A DNA stretch of 38,139 nt from an uncultured Pelagibacteraceae bacterium. GTDB taxonomy: Bacteria > Pseudomonadota > Alphaproteobacteria > Pelagibacterales > AG-422-B15. Both the position numbers and the translations under genes were made by a program. Positions 17,457-25,495 of the stretch are shown piece by piece (within the stretch, counting starts at the first letter, position 1; every line of letters starts with the position of its first letter). Below the pieces are notes generated by a model, which did not search any database, had not been told where the DNA came from, and saw only the letters and a list, made by a program, of their open reading frames with translations. The stretch covers positions 1 through 38,139 of the forward strand of contig CACNXQ010000009.1 of the NCBI GenBank assembly GCA_902624455.1, in the 5' to 3' direction.

Positions 17457-17510
17457 TTGACCTTGACTTTCCGGGACCATTACATACATTACACTCAACA
17501 ATTAGGAGGG
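17457..17510 (+). promoter_or_regulatory. trxA promoter and strong ribosome-binding site
   Basis: TTGACC (17457-17462) with TACATA (17481-17486) at 18-base spacing, or the overlapping TTGACT (17463-17468) with TACATT (17485-17490) at 16, are good sigma-70-type matches. AGGAGGG (17504-17510) lies seven bases before the trxA ATG. It is the strongest ribosome-binding site seen in the window, consistent with high trxA expression. Confidence 0.6.
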
Positions 17511-17517
17511 AATCACT

Positions 17518-17841
17518 ATGGCAACAATTCAAGTTACAGACTCAACTTTTGAAGAAGAAGTTCTTAAATCTGATAAACCTGTTGTATTAGACTTTTGGGC
17601 ACCATGGTGTGGACCTTGCAAGCAAATCGGTCCATCTCTTGAGGAAATATCTGAGGAAATGGGAGACAAGATTACAGTTGCAAAAGTTAATATTGATGAA
17701 AACCCTGTTACACCAACCAAATACGGTGTGAGAGGTATCCCTACGATGCTTGTATTTAAAAATGGTGAAGCAGCTGCTACAAAAGTTGGTGCTATTCCAA
17801 AAAATGCAATTGTTGAATGGATAGAAGAGTCTATCTCTTAA
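17518..17841 (+). CDS. trxA: Thioredoxin
   Basis: This is a 107-residue thioredoxin of standard length. The active site WCGPC lies at residues 30-34 (Cys31, Cys34) within 'FWAPWCGPCKQIGPSLEEI'. The cis-Pro loop is 'GVRGIPTMLVFKNGE', and the buried Asp25 in 'VVLDFWAPW' is kept. It reduces cytosolic protein disulfides using thioredoxin reductase. It is convergent with folC and overlaps it by four bases. In many alphaproteobacteria trxA lies beside folC, which supports the synteny. Confidence 0.97.
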   Translation: MATIQVTDSTFEEEVLKSDKPVVLDFWAPWCGPCKQIGPSLEEISEEMGDKITVAKVNIDENPVTPTKYGVRGIPTMLVFKNGEAAATKVGAIPKNAIVEWIEESIS

Positions 17842-19127
17842 CTTAATTCAAGTACTTTACCCGCAAGATATAAAGAACCGCAGATCAGTATTCTTGCATC
17901 TGGAAAAGCTTCAGCAGTAGATTTAACTGCCTCTTCAATCGAGTTAGATTGTTTTGTATTTTTTACATTATTTAAAAATATATTTTTCAGTTCTTCTGCG
18001 CTGAAAGAATTTTCTTCATCTGGAATAGTTATTGTAGTTAGTAATTCCAAATTATCATATTCAGATATGTATCTTAGAGGATCTTTCGTATTGATCATAC
18101 CTACTATTAAACATAATTTTTTCTCTGGCAGTTCTTTTAATGCATCATTGATATTTTTACTACCGTCCTGATTATGACTGCCATCAAGGTAAAGCTCATT
18201 TTGGTCACTTATTAATTTGTTGAGTTTATTGCTTTCTAACTTTTCAAATCTTCCAGGAAAATAAACTTTTTGATGTAAGTCATTCATTAAAAAATCTTTC
18301 ACTCCGATTTTATAGAGCTGAAGGCATGTAGCGATCGCAGTAGCAAGGTTTTTTATTTGAAACTTGCCATTCTGATTTTTCAATTTATTGAATTTTATTC
18401 TGTGGTCAGGATCTTCGTAAATCAATTGATCATTATCCTCGCTAATAAAGAAATCGTATCCGTAAATAAATGTTGGACATTCTAGATATTGCGCTTGATC
18501 AATTAGTATTTGCTTTGCTTCTTTGTAGGGTTGGTAACCAATAACAACAGGCACATTCTTTTTGATGATTCCAGATTTCTCAAAAGCAATCTGTTCAATT
18601 TTATCTCCGAGGAAGTCCTGATGATCTAGAGATATTGAGCTAATAACTGATATTAAAGGGTTAATTACATTACTGCTATCAAGTCTTCCACCCAATCCTA
18701 CTTCTAGAAGCGTGTAATCAGCCGTATGTTTTGATGCAAGTTCAAAAAATGCTGCCGAAGTTATTTCGAAGAATGTGATGGGATCATTATCATTTTTATC
18801 TTTTATATTGATTAATGTATTGAGAAGAGTTTCATTATCAACCTGCTTGTCTTTTAATTCAAATCTTTCATTGAATCTTATCAAATGAGGAGAAATATAC
18901 GCGTTAGTAGTTTTATTATTATATCTTAAAATCTCCTGAAGATATCTGAGAGTAGAATATTTTCCATTAGTACCTGCAACATGGATTATATTTTTAATTT
19001 TACTCTGTGGTTCATTTATCTTTTTGAGTAAATTTATTATTCTACCAAGAGACAGATCTATTCTTTTTGGGTGAAGCTCTAACAGCTCTGATAAAATATT
19101 ATCAATTTGTTGATTAGTAATAGTCAA
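17838..19127 (-). CDS. folC: Bifunctional dihydrofolate synthase / folylpolyglutamate synthase
   Basis: This 429-residue Mur-ligase-fold protein has the ATP P-loop GTNGKYST (52-59). It also has 'YISPHLIRFNERFEL', the DHFS/FPGS substrate loop, 'TFFEITSAAFFELASKHTADYTLLEVGLGGRLDSSNVI' and 'SSISLDHQDFLGDKIEQIAFEKSGIIK'. The C-terminal domain includes 'YLDGSHNQDGSKNINDAL'. It adds glutamate to dihydropteroate and extends folate polyglutamates. It starts directly after the accD stop and is the last gene of the ihfB-to-folC run. Confidence 0.95.
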   Translation of the reverse strand: MTITNQQIDNILSELLELHPKRIDLSLGRIINLLKKINEPQSKIKNIIHVAGTNGKYSTLRYLQEILRYNNKTTNAYISPHLIRFNERFELKDKQVDNETLLNTLINIKDKNDNDPITFFEITSAAFFELASKHTADYTLLEVGLGGRLDSSNVINPLISVISSISLDHQDFLGDKIEQIAFEKSGIIKKNVPVVIGYQPYKEAKQILIDQAQYLECPTFIYGYDFFISEDNDQLIYEDPDHRIKFNKLKNQNGKFQIKNLATAIATCLQLYKIGVKDFLMNDLHQKVYFPGRFEKLESNKLNKLISDQNELYLDGSHNQDGSKNINDALKELPEKKLCLIVGMINTKDPLRYISEYDNLELLTTITIPDEENSFSAEELKNIFLNNVKNTKQSNSIEEAVKSTAEAFPDARILICGSLYLAGKVLELS

Positions 19128-19982
19128 CTAAGCAGCTCTTTTTAGTAGTAACGATAGTATTTGAGCTATTTTAGTTTTTAATTCTTTACGATGCACGACC
19201 TGATCAATAAATCCATGTTCTAGTAAATACTCAGACTTTTGAAAACCATCTGGTAGTGTTTCACCTACAGTATTTGATATAACTCTTGGGCCTGCAAAGC
19301 ATATTAGAGCGTTTGGTTCAGCTAATGTTATATCGCCAAGGGATCCAAATGAAGCAGACACTCCTCCACTTGTGGGGTTGGTATTAACGACAATGTATGG
19401 AAGCTTAGCATCTTTGACCATCTGCACTGCAATCGTAGTTTTAGGTAATGATTGAAGAGAATATTGGTTCTCATCCATGCGCGCTCCACCTGAACATGTA
19501 AAGACAATCAGTGGTGTATCATTTGTCACTGCATGTTCGGCTGCTTTTATCATCGCTTCTGCTGCTGATGCTCCAACTGAACCACCCATGAAATCAAAGT
19601 TTTGAGCTGCAATGGTTACATTGATATTTTCGATTTTACCAAAACCAATAAGAAAGCAATCATCCATTCCGGTTTTAGTTTTAGCTTCATTGAATCTTTC
19701 TTTGTAAGTTTTAAGAGCTTTAAAATTTAAAGGGTCTGAAAAACCAGAAGGGTATTTGATTTCTTCAAATACACCCCCATCAAAGAGAGCTTTAAATCTA
19801 ATCTCTGGATGAATTTTTAAATGCTCATCACAGTTTGGGCATACATACTGTTCCTTAACTAAGTCAGAGGAATAGAGCATTGTTTGGCATTGGCTGCATT
19901 TCATCCATGCATTTTCACCGATATCCAAGCTCTTTTTTTTCTTAGGAAATACTTTTGATATGGTTCTTGTAAGCCAATTCAT
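19128..19982 (-). CDS. accD: Acetyl-CoA carboxylase carboxyltransferase subunit beta
   Basis: This is a 284-residue AccD. An N-terminal zinc ribbon has four Cys (29, 32, 48, 51). The carboxyltransferase crotonase-fold domain follows with 'GMDDCFLIGFGKIENINVTIAAQNFDFMGGSVGASAAEAMIKAAEHA', 'FTCSGGARMDENQYSLQ' and 'TNPTSGGVSASFGSLGDITLAEPNALICFAGPRVI'. It makes malonyl-CoA for fatty-acid synthesis together with AccA. The start shares one base with the trpA stop. The trpA-accD-folC order is typical of alphaproteobacteria. Confidence 0.97.
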   Translation of the reverse strand: MNWLTRTISKVFPKKKKSLDIGENAWMKCSQCQTMLYSSDLVKEQYVCPNCDEHLKIHPEIRFKALFDGGVFEEIKYPSGFSDPLNFKALKTYKERFNEAKTKTGMDDCFLIGFGKIENINVTIAAQNFDFMGGSVGASAAEAMIKAAEHAVTNDTPLIVFTCSGGARMDENQYSLQSLPKTTIAVQMVKDAKLPYIVVNTNPTSGGVSASFGSLGDITLAEPNALICFAGPRVISNTVGETLPDGFQKSEYLLEHGFIDQVVHRKELKTKIAQILSLLLKRAA

Positions 19983-20785
19983 TAACTAAGCCTTTCTTTG
20001 AGATCATTTACTATTTGGCCAATCTTTGTGGCAGGATTTTGACCATCATTAATTGAAGATGTGATGTTTCTACAGAGTTCAGAACCAACAACGCAGGCAT
20101 CTGTCCCTTTAAAATCTGAAATGGTATCTTGTGTAATTCCAAAACCAATAATGCATTTTTTTTCAGGCGAAATGCTCTTGATCTGATTAAATTTCTTTAT
20201 TATTTCTTCTGAACCAACCTTTAGCTTTTGACCCGTAGTTGAAAGCATTGAAATATAATAAACAACATCGTGTGCGTCAGACAATATTGATTTTAATCTG
20301 TCATCACTAGTTGTAGGACAAAGAAGTTGAATAAAAGTTAAATCGCTTGCTTTACATTTATTTGCAAAATCTAAATTAAGAGGCCACGGCCAATCAACAC
20401 ATATAATACCTGAAACAGAACTCTCATTACATTTTTTTATAAAATTGTCCTTTCCATAAGACATAATTTTATTTTGATAAGTCATAATAATGATATTTTG
20501 TTCAAATTCTTTTTTGAAATCTTTTATAATTTTAAAGACATCATCAGTTTTAATACCATTTGACAAAGCTCTGTATGTACTGTCTTGGATAGCGCCGCCA
20601 TCACCTATGTTAGCACCATGACCAAGACCACATTCAATAATGTCTGCTCCAGAGTTTGCAATCGATTTAAATATCTCTAGTGATATATCTGCGTTTGGAT
20701 CACCTCCAACTGTGTAAGTTAATAGAGCTGTTCTATTTTCATCACCAATTTTTTGAAATGTGTTTAGTAAGTTTTTTGAACTCAT
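19982..20785 (-). CDS. trpA: Tryptophan synthase alpha chain, divergent
   Basis: This is a 267-residue TIM-barrel protein of normal TrpA length. The catalytic pair equivalent to Glu49/Asp60 is present (Glu51, Asp62). 'GFGIT' and the phosphate-site 'VVGSEL' are kept, as is the loop-6 Thr (Thr184). The loop-2 signature, normally close to 'ELGIPFSDPLADGPTIQ', reads ECGLGHGANIGDGGAIQ (51-67): same length, but the Pro-Phe-Ser-Asp-Pro core is replaced and the Asp56 equivalent is Ala58. Loop 6 is SMLSTTG rather than SRAGVTG. TrpA normally cleaves indole-3-glycerol phosphate to indole and glyceraldehyde 3-phosphate. Position in pyrF-trpF-trpB-trpA-accD marks it as the ortholog. Its start overlaps trpB by four bases. 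True substrate is uncertain; see findings. Confidence 0.85.
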   Translation of the reverse strand: MSSKNLLNTFQKIGDENRTALLTYTVGGDPNADISLEIFKSIANSGADIIECGLGHGANIGDGGAIQDSTYRALSNGIKTDDVFKIIKDFKKEFEQNIIIMTYQNKIMSYGKDNFIKKCNESSVSGIICVDWPWPLNLDFANKCKASDLTFIQLLCPTTSDDRLKSILSDAHDVVYYISMLSTTGQKLKVGSEEIIKKFNQIKSISPEKKCIIGFGITQDTISDFKGTDACVVGSELCRNITSSINDGQNPATKIGQIVNDLKERLS

Positions 20786-22014
20786 ATTTTATAACCAAGT
20801 CTCTCAGCTATAATTTTTGAGTCTTTGGCTGAGTCTCCACAAGAATCTACAACAATAATTGTATCTTTACTTAATTTAGGAGCAATTTTGATTGCTTCTG
20901 CAAATGCATGAGAAGGCTCAAGAGAAGGGCTAACAAATCCCTCATTTTTACTGACCAATTGAAAAGCTTCCAAAGCTTCCTCATCTGTTGCAGATGTATA
21001 TCTTGCTCTTTTTGTTTCTTTAAGAAAACAATGTAGCGGGCTTACACCTGGGTAATCAAGACCCGCGCTGATAGAGTCAGTTTCTTCTATCTCACCTTGA
21101 TCGTCTTGAATAACATATTGGGTTGCTCCGTGAAGAACACCAAGTGGTGAGTCATTGGATAAAGGAGCTGCATGTTTGTTTGAACCTTCTGGACCACCAG
21201 CTTCTACACCTATCAATTCCACATTGTCATGATCGATCCACTCATTCCAGAAACCCATTGCTGATGAACCACCTCCAACACAATTTATTAATTTCATATC
21301 CTTTGGAATCTCTCCAAACGTTTCTAACACCTGCTGTTTCATTTCTCTTGAAATTTGAGCAGTAGACCAAGCACAAATTTTTACAAATATTGTTGGACCA
21401 ACTGTAGAACCAACACACATATGTGAGCTTTCATTTTCACTGGTCCACCATCTCATACATTCTGACACTGCATCAACAAGTGTTTGAGAGCCAGAGTGAA
21501 CTGGAACTACTTCAGCACCATAACTTCTCATAGAGAAAACATTAATAGATTGTCTTTCTACATCTTTTGCACCCATGAATATTTTGCATTTAAGATTAAA
21601 TTTTGCTGCAGCCATGCTGAGCATTTTTCCAGCATAACCAGCACCAGTATCTCCTCCAATATAAGTCTTTCCTAGTCGTTTACATATGAGACTGTGAACT
21701 ACTGCATTGTAGGCCTTGTGCGCACCACCAGTTGCTTTTGAAACTAGCTTACAATAAATTTGTGCACCACCCAGATGATTTGTGAGATTCTCTAATTTAA
21801 TAAAAGGAGTAGGGGCACCTATAAAATTTTTAAAATAATAGTCTCTTTCCTTAATGAATGTTTCATCATGTCTAAGAATTTCAAATTCCTTGGTTAATTG
21901 TTCAATTGGATAGTTAAGACTTTCAGCAATTTGATTTCCACCAAATACACCACCCCAATAGCCATTTTCATCATGCTGATCTATTAATGGTACACCTTTT
22001 TTAATATCCATCAT
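20782..22014 (-). CDS. trpB: Tryptophan synthase beta chain, divergent
   Basis: This is a 410-residue fold-type II PLP enzyme. It has the Schiff-base lysine Lys100 (GGAHK), phosphate loop GGGSSA (247-252), 'MGAKDVERQSINVF', 'SISAGLDYPGVSPLH' (Asp320) and 'DEEALEAF'. Several near-invariant TrpB features are changed. The catalytic Glu109 position is Asp122. Loop TGAGQH is TGAGYA (123-128). Lys167 is Val180. The HPYP block after GTAAGP is absent. KREDL is KLVSK, and the Ser377 position is Cys392. TrpB normally joins indole and serine. The gene lies one base after trpF and overlaps trpA by four bases. The start could be Met1 or Met2. It is called TrpB by synteny and fold; activity is uncertain. 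Confidence 0.85.
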   Translation of the reverse strand: MMDIKKGVPLIDQHDENGYWGGVFGGNQIAESLNYPIEQLTKEFEILRHDETFIKERDYYFKNFIGAPTPFIKLENLTNHLGGAQIYCKLVSKATGGAHKAYNAVVHSLICKRLGKTYIGGDTGAGYAGKMLSMAAAKFNLKCKIFMGAKDVERQSINVFSMRSYGAEVVPVHSGSQTLVDAVSECMRWWTSENESSHMCVGSTVGPTIFVKICAWSTAQISREMKQQVLETFGEIPKDMKLINCVGGGSSAMGFWNEWIDHDNVELIGVEAGGPEGSNKHAAPLSNDSPLGVLHGATQYVIQDDQGEIEETDSISAGLDYPGVSPLHCFLKETKRARYTSATDEEALEAFQLVSKNEGFVSPSLEPSHAFAEAIKIAPKLSKDTIIVVDSCGDSAKDSKIIAERLGYKI

Positions 22015-22015
22015 A

Positions 22016-22633
22016 TTACGTTCTTGCGTTTAAAATAAATTGTTCTATTAATTTTTTATCTTTTATACCTACTCTTTGTTCAACACCAGAACTTACATCT
22101 ATATATTTAGTGCCTGTTTTTTCGATTGCTTTAGAAATATTATCTGGATTTAATCCTCCAGAGAGGAAAAAATCCTTATTTATTTCTCTATCTCTGAGAA
22201 TGTCCCAATCAAATACTTTTCCAGATCCTGAGCTCTTTGAGTCAAATAAATAAAAATCTGCAATATCTTGATATTCAATCACATCATTTAAATCAACACT
22301 TGATAGTATATTAAATGCTTTAATAATTCTCATACCTGTCGCATTTTTTATTTCAGCTAACTTATCTGGCAATACACTTCCATGTACCTGAATAAAATTA
22401 AACGGTAAATTAGAAATTTTTTCAATTAAAGGTTCAGAGGGATCATTAGTAACAGCGACTAGGTTTATTCGATTTTTTATTTTTTCTAAAGTTTCTGAAA
22501 TATTTTTATTCATTATATTTCTTGGCGAATGCTCATAAAAAACAAATCCCAAGTAGTTAGCATTTTGATCAATACAAAATTCAGCTGACTCTAAATCCGT
22601 TATACCACATATTTTTATTACTGTATCTTTCAC
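22016..22633 (-). CDS. trpF: Phosphoribosylanthranilate isomerase
   Basis: This is a 205-residue TIM barrel of standard TrpF size. The catalytic Cys is in KICGIT (residue 9) and the catalytic Asp is in 'FYLFDSKSSGSGKVFDW'. The phosphate-binding 'FFLSGGLNPDNI' and 'YIDVSSGVEQRVGIKD' motifs are intact. Unlike its trpB and trpA neighbours, its active-site motifs look normal. It converts phosphoribosylanthranilate to the carboxyphenylamino-deoxyribulose phosphate in tryptophan synthesis. It overlaps pyrF by four bases and precedes trpB by one base. Confidence 0.94.
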   Translation of the reverse strand: MKDTVIKICGITDLESAEFCIDQNANYLGFVFYEHSPRNIMNKNISETLEKIKNRINLVAVTNDPSEPLIEKISNLPFNFIQVHGSVLPDKLAEIKNATGMRIIKAFNILSSVDLNDVIEYQDIADFYLFDSKSSGSGKVFDWDILRDREINKDFFLSGGLNPDNISKAIEKTGTKYIDVSSGVEQRVGIKDKKLIEQFILNART

Positions 22634-23316
22634 TGTATTGATTCATAAATGGATCTAGCGGCATCTGATGGACTATCTGCCTGTGTTATAGGTCTTCCAA
22701 TAACTAAAATATCTGCACCAGCCTTCAATGCCTCTTTTGCAGTTAAAGTTCTTTTTTGGTCGTCAGTTTGTGAGTCACTCATTCTAATACCAGGAGCTAT
22801 TACTTCTAATTTAAATTTACTCTTGATATATGATATTTCGTGTGGGCTGCAAACAATTCCATCTAACTTACAACTCTCTGCTAGGCCTGAAAGCAAGTTA
22901 ACATTTTCTACTACATTTCTATCTATTCCTATTTCATTAATTTCCTTATCGTCAAAACTTGTTAGCATAGTGACCCCTATGAGTTTCGTTGAACTGTTTG
23001 CTTTGATTTTTTCTTTAACACAATTTTCTAGCATTCTTCTTCCCCCAGAAATATGTAATGTTGTATATTCTGGCTTGAGTGCAAGAATATTCTTTAAGGC
23101 AGCTGCGACAGTATTTGGGATGTCGTATAATTTTAAGTCAATAAAAAGAGGCTTATTAAATTTTTTAATTTCTTGAATTCCTTTTATTCCCAAAGAAGTA
23201 AAGAATTCAAGGCCGACCTTTATACCTCCAATGTAAGGAGCAATTTCAGTTAATAGTGAGGTTGCTTTATTAATATCATTTGTGTCTATGGCACAAAATA
23301 TTGGGTTTCGCGTCAA
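22630..23316 (-). CDS. pyrF: Orotidine 5'-phosphate decarboxylase
   Basis: This is a 228-residue OMPDC with 'FCAIDTNDINKA' and the catalytic D-x-K-x-x-D motif in 'PLFIDLKLYDIPNTV'. The C-terminal phosphate loop is 'VIAPGIRM' and 'GADILVIGRPITQADSPSDAA'. It makes UMP from OMP, the last step of pyrimidine synthesis. It starts 15 bases after ihfB and overlaps trpF by four bases, so pyrimidine and tryptophan genes are translationally linked. Confidence 0.96.
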   Translation of the reverse strand: MTRNPIFCAIDTNDINKATSLLTEIAPYIGGIKVGLEFFTSLGIKGIQEIKKFNKPLFIDLKLYDIPNTVAAALKNILALKPEYTTLHISGGRRMLENCVKEKIKANSSTKLIGVTMLTSFDDKEINEIGIDRNVVENVNLLSGLAESCKLDGIVCSPHEISYIKSKFKLEVIAPGIRMSDSQTDDQKRTLTAKEALKAGADILVIGRPITQADSPSDAARSIYESIQ

Positions 23317-23331
23317 AATATATTTTATTTA

Positions 23332-23649
23332 TTAGTTATTACCTTGTTCTGGTTCTGAGCTAACTTTATTATTAAGTTTTAATCTTAATTCCTTACCTGT
23401 TTTGAACCGTGGTATAAATTTTTCATCAACATTAACTGACTCTCCAGTTCTTGGATTTCTTCCAATTCTTTGTTTTCTGTGTTGGACAGAGAATGCTCCA
23501 AATCCTCTAAGTTCAACTCTTTTTCCATCAGCAAGTGATTGAGTAATTTCATTGAAGATAGTATTCACTATTCTTTCAACATCTCTTACAAAGAGGTGGG
23601 GATTTGAGTCAGTAATATTTTGTATTAGCTTTGATTTAATCAAACTCAT
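23332..23649 (-). CDS. ihfB: Integration host factor subunit beta
   Basis: This is a 105-residue HU/IHF-fold DNA-bending protein. It starts '[12 protein letters not shown]', contains '[33 protein letters not shown]' with the beta-arm Pro-containing tip, and ends in a polar tail. Placement after rpsA is the classic rpsA-ihfB arrangement, supporting IHF-beta over HU. It binds as a heterodimer with IhfA. No Shine-Dalgarno precedes the ATG and a good -10 lies only seven bases upstream, so the mRNA may be leaderless (see the promoter entry). Confidence 0.94.
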   Translation of the reverse strand: MSLIKSKLIQNITDSNPHLFVRDVERIVNTIFNEITQSLADGKRVELRGFGAFSVQHRKQRIGRNPRTGESVNVDEKFIPRFKTGKELRLKLNNKVSSEPEQGNN

Positions 23650-23656
23650 AAAGTTG

Positions 23657-23684
23657 ATTATATGGCAATGACAGTGAATGTAAA
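23657..23684 (-). promoter_or_regulatory. ihfB promoter, possibly giving a leaderless mRNA
   Basis: On the - strand TTTACA (23684-23679) and TATAAT (23662-23657) are 16 bases apart. Transcription would begin about 6-8 bases beyond the -10, at or next to the A of the ihfB ATG (23649). The gap holds no ribosome-binding site, so both signs point to leaderless or near-leaderless initiation. Confidence 0.5.
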
Positions 23685-23708
23685 TAATTGAATCTAATGA
23701 ATAATAGA

Positions 23709-25403
23709 TTAATCTTTGTTTTCTCTTCCTAAGGCTTTTCCGAGAATTGCACCTAGCGAAGCTCCTGAGTCCTTTGAACCATATTTCTCCATTGCTTCTT
23801 TTTCAATTGCTTCTTCCATAGCTTTAATAGAAAGGCCGATTTTATAATTGGGCAGATCAAGAGTGGTAATTTTTGCATCTAGTTTATCATTTTTAGCCCA
23901 TCTTTCTGGTCTTGCATCAGCTTTTCTTAGTGCCAATTCATTTTTCTTGATAGTTGTAATTGGTCCATTTTCAGCAACTCTAACTTTCACTCCAAAATCG
24001 CCTACTTCAAGTACATTACAAGTTATTATATCACCTTTAGTTTTATCATTTAGTATGTCAAATGGATTGCCATCAACTTCCCTTATCGATAGAGCAACTT
24101 TTTCGTTTTCATTAGAGGTAATCTTTGCTTTAATTTTATCGCCAACTTTATATTTCTTTATTTCTTCTTTTGGATCATTTTCCCAACTTAAATCTTTGCT
24201 AAAGACTGCTCCATCAATTTCATTATCTAAAGAGCAAAACATTATTCCATCTTTTATTGATATTATTTCTGTTTCTATTACTGAGCCTAAAGGGTTATCT
24301 TCATTAAATTTATTCCATGGGTTAGGTGTAAGTTGTTTAACACCCAAGCTTAACCTTCTTTTATCATGGTCAATTTCAAGAATTTGACAGTCCACAGTTT
24401 GTGACCTTGCATATAAGTTTCCAGGTTTTGAATTCATTTTTTGGCTCCATGTAAGCATGTCTTTGTGACAAAGACCTTCAACACCATTTTCAATTTCAAT
24501 AAAAATTCCATAATCAGTTACATTAGTTACAACACCTGTGACTTTGTCATTAACATTAAATTTACTTTTAACATTAAGCCATGGATCCTCTTCTAATTGT
24601 TTCATGCCTACTGAGACTCTATTCTTTTCAGGATCAACTTTAATTATTTTTACCTTTACTTGTTGGTCAATTTTGAGAACTTCTGATGGATGACCAATTC
24701 TTTTATAAGTAATATCACTACTGTGTAGTAGAGAGTCATAGCCTCCTAAGTCTACAAAGGCTCCATAATCGGTGATAGCTTTGATCTTCCCATCAACAAT
24801 GTCGCCAAGGCTAAGTTGAAGAAACCTTTCTTCTCTAACTTCCTTATGCATCTCTTCTAGGACCGCTCTTCTACTCACCACAATATTATTTCTCTTGAGG
24901 TCCATTTTTAATATTTTTAATTTCTGAGGAACATTTAATAAGTGAGAAATATCCCTTACTGGCCTTGTATCAATTTGACTGCCAGGCAAAAAAGCGGTTA
25001 CACCAATCTCACATGATAAACCTCCTTTAACTTTGCCTGTGATTACGCCCTCAATTAGCTCGCCTGCCTCGAAAGATTTTTCTATTTCACCCCAAATTTC
25101 TTTAGACTTAGCTTTTGATCTTGATAATATACATTCACCATTATGATTTTCAATTTTTTCTAAATAAACATCAATTTCATCACCTACAGCCAATTCCTTG
25201 TTGTCTTTCTGAAATGAGAATTCTCTCTTAGAAATTCTTCCCTCTACTTTAGCTGCAATGTCCACAATTACTGCATCGTCTTCAATTTCAGTAATTATTC
25301 CTTTGATTATTGAGCCTTCTTTTAGATTTGATTTTTCGATTGATTGAGCAAGCAGAGTATCGAACTCGTTTGAATGATTTTCAGTGGTAGGGTTTGTCGC
25401 CAT
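23709..25403 (-). CDS. rpsA: 30S ribosomal protein S1
   Basis: This 564-residue protein contains six S1 (OB-fold) repeats. The first two are the more divergent ribosome-binding repeats (about 30-100 and 112-180). Repeats three and four are canonical ('[17 protein letters not shown]', '[18 protein letters not shown]'). Repeats five and six are weaker. It helps the 30S subunit bind and unfold mRNA. There is no Shine-Dalgarno before the ATG, only an AT-rich stretch, consistent with S1-dependent autoregulated initiation known in E. coli. The ATG shares one base with the stop of a possible 30-codon upstream ORF. The C-terminus ends in an acidic/basic tail. Confidence 0.97.
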   Translation of the reverse strand: MATNPTTENHSNEFDTLLAQSIEKSNLKEGSIIKGIITEIEDDAVIVDIAAKVEGRISKREFSFQKDNKELAVGDEIDVYLEKIENHNGECILSRSKAKSKEIWGEIEKSFEAGELIEGVITGKVKGGLSCEIGVTAFLPGSQIDTRPVRDISHLLNVPQKLKILKMDLKRNNIVVSRRAVLEEMHKEVREERFLQLSLGDIVDGKIKAITDYGAFVDLGGYDSLLHSSDITYKRIGHPSEVLKIDQQVKVKIIKVDPEKNRVSVGMKQLEEDPWLNVKSKFNVNDKVTGVVTNVTDYGIFIEIENGVEGLCHKDMLTWSQKMNSKPGNLYARSQTVDCQILEIDHDKRRLSLGVKQLTPNPWNKFNEDNPLGSVIETEIISIKDGIMFCSLDNEIDGAVFSKDLSWENDPKEEIKKYKVGDKIKAKITSNENEKVALSIREVDGNPFDILNDKTKGDIITCNVLEVGDFGVKVRVAENGPITTIKKNELALRKADARPERWAKNDKLDAKITTLDLPNYKIGLSIKAMEEAIEKEAMEKYGSKDSGASLGAILGKALGRENKD

Positions 25404-25495
25404 TAAATTAATAAATATTGTTTATGTTCTGAAGCTCTATATCTAAAAAAGCAAAAAGTAGCAAGTACGAAAATTAAGCTTGCTATTAAAGTCAT
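25403..25495 (-). CDS. Possible 30-residue membrane peptide upstream of rpsA
   Basis: An ATG at 25495 opens a 30-codon frame. It encodes an N-terminal hydrophobic stretch (about residues 2-17) followed by a basic/polar tail (RYRASEHKQYLLI). Its TAA overlaps the rpsA ATG by one base (TAATG), the arrangement typical of translational coupling. AAGG (25506-25509) lies ten bases before its ATG. It fills part of the gap where cmk normally lies but has no resemblance to Cmk. It may be a real small protein, a regulatory leader ORF for rpsA, or chance; no family is recognised. Confidence 0.3.
   Translation of the reverse strand: MTLIASLIFVLATFCFFRYRASEHKQYLLI

Noticed and set aside
22649-23176. 175-codon open frame antisense to pyrF on the + strand
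   Set aside because: It lies wholly inside pyrF, whose motifs are complete. The frame is a low-complexity Leu/Ser-rich mirror without a ribosome-binding site or family pattern.
19128-23316. trpF, pyrF, accD and folC as divergent as trpA/trpB
   Set aside because: Their catalytic motifs are intact and ordinary, so the unusual changes are confined to trpB and trpA.
23848-24387. 179-codon open frame antisense to rpsA on the + strand
   Set aside because: It mirrors the S1 repeats and is Ser/Phe-rich with no recognisable domain; rpsA is clearly the real gene.
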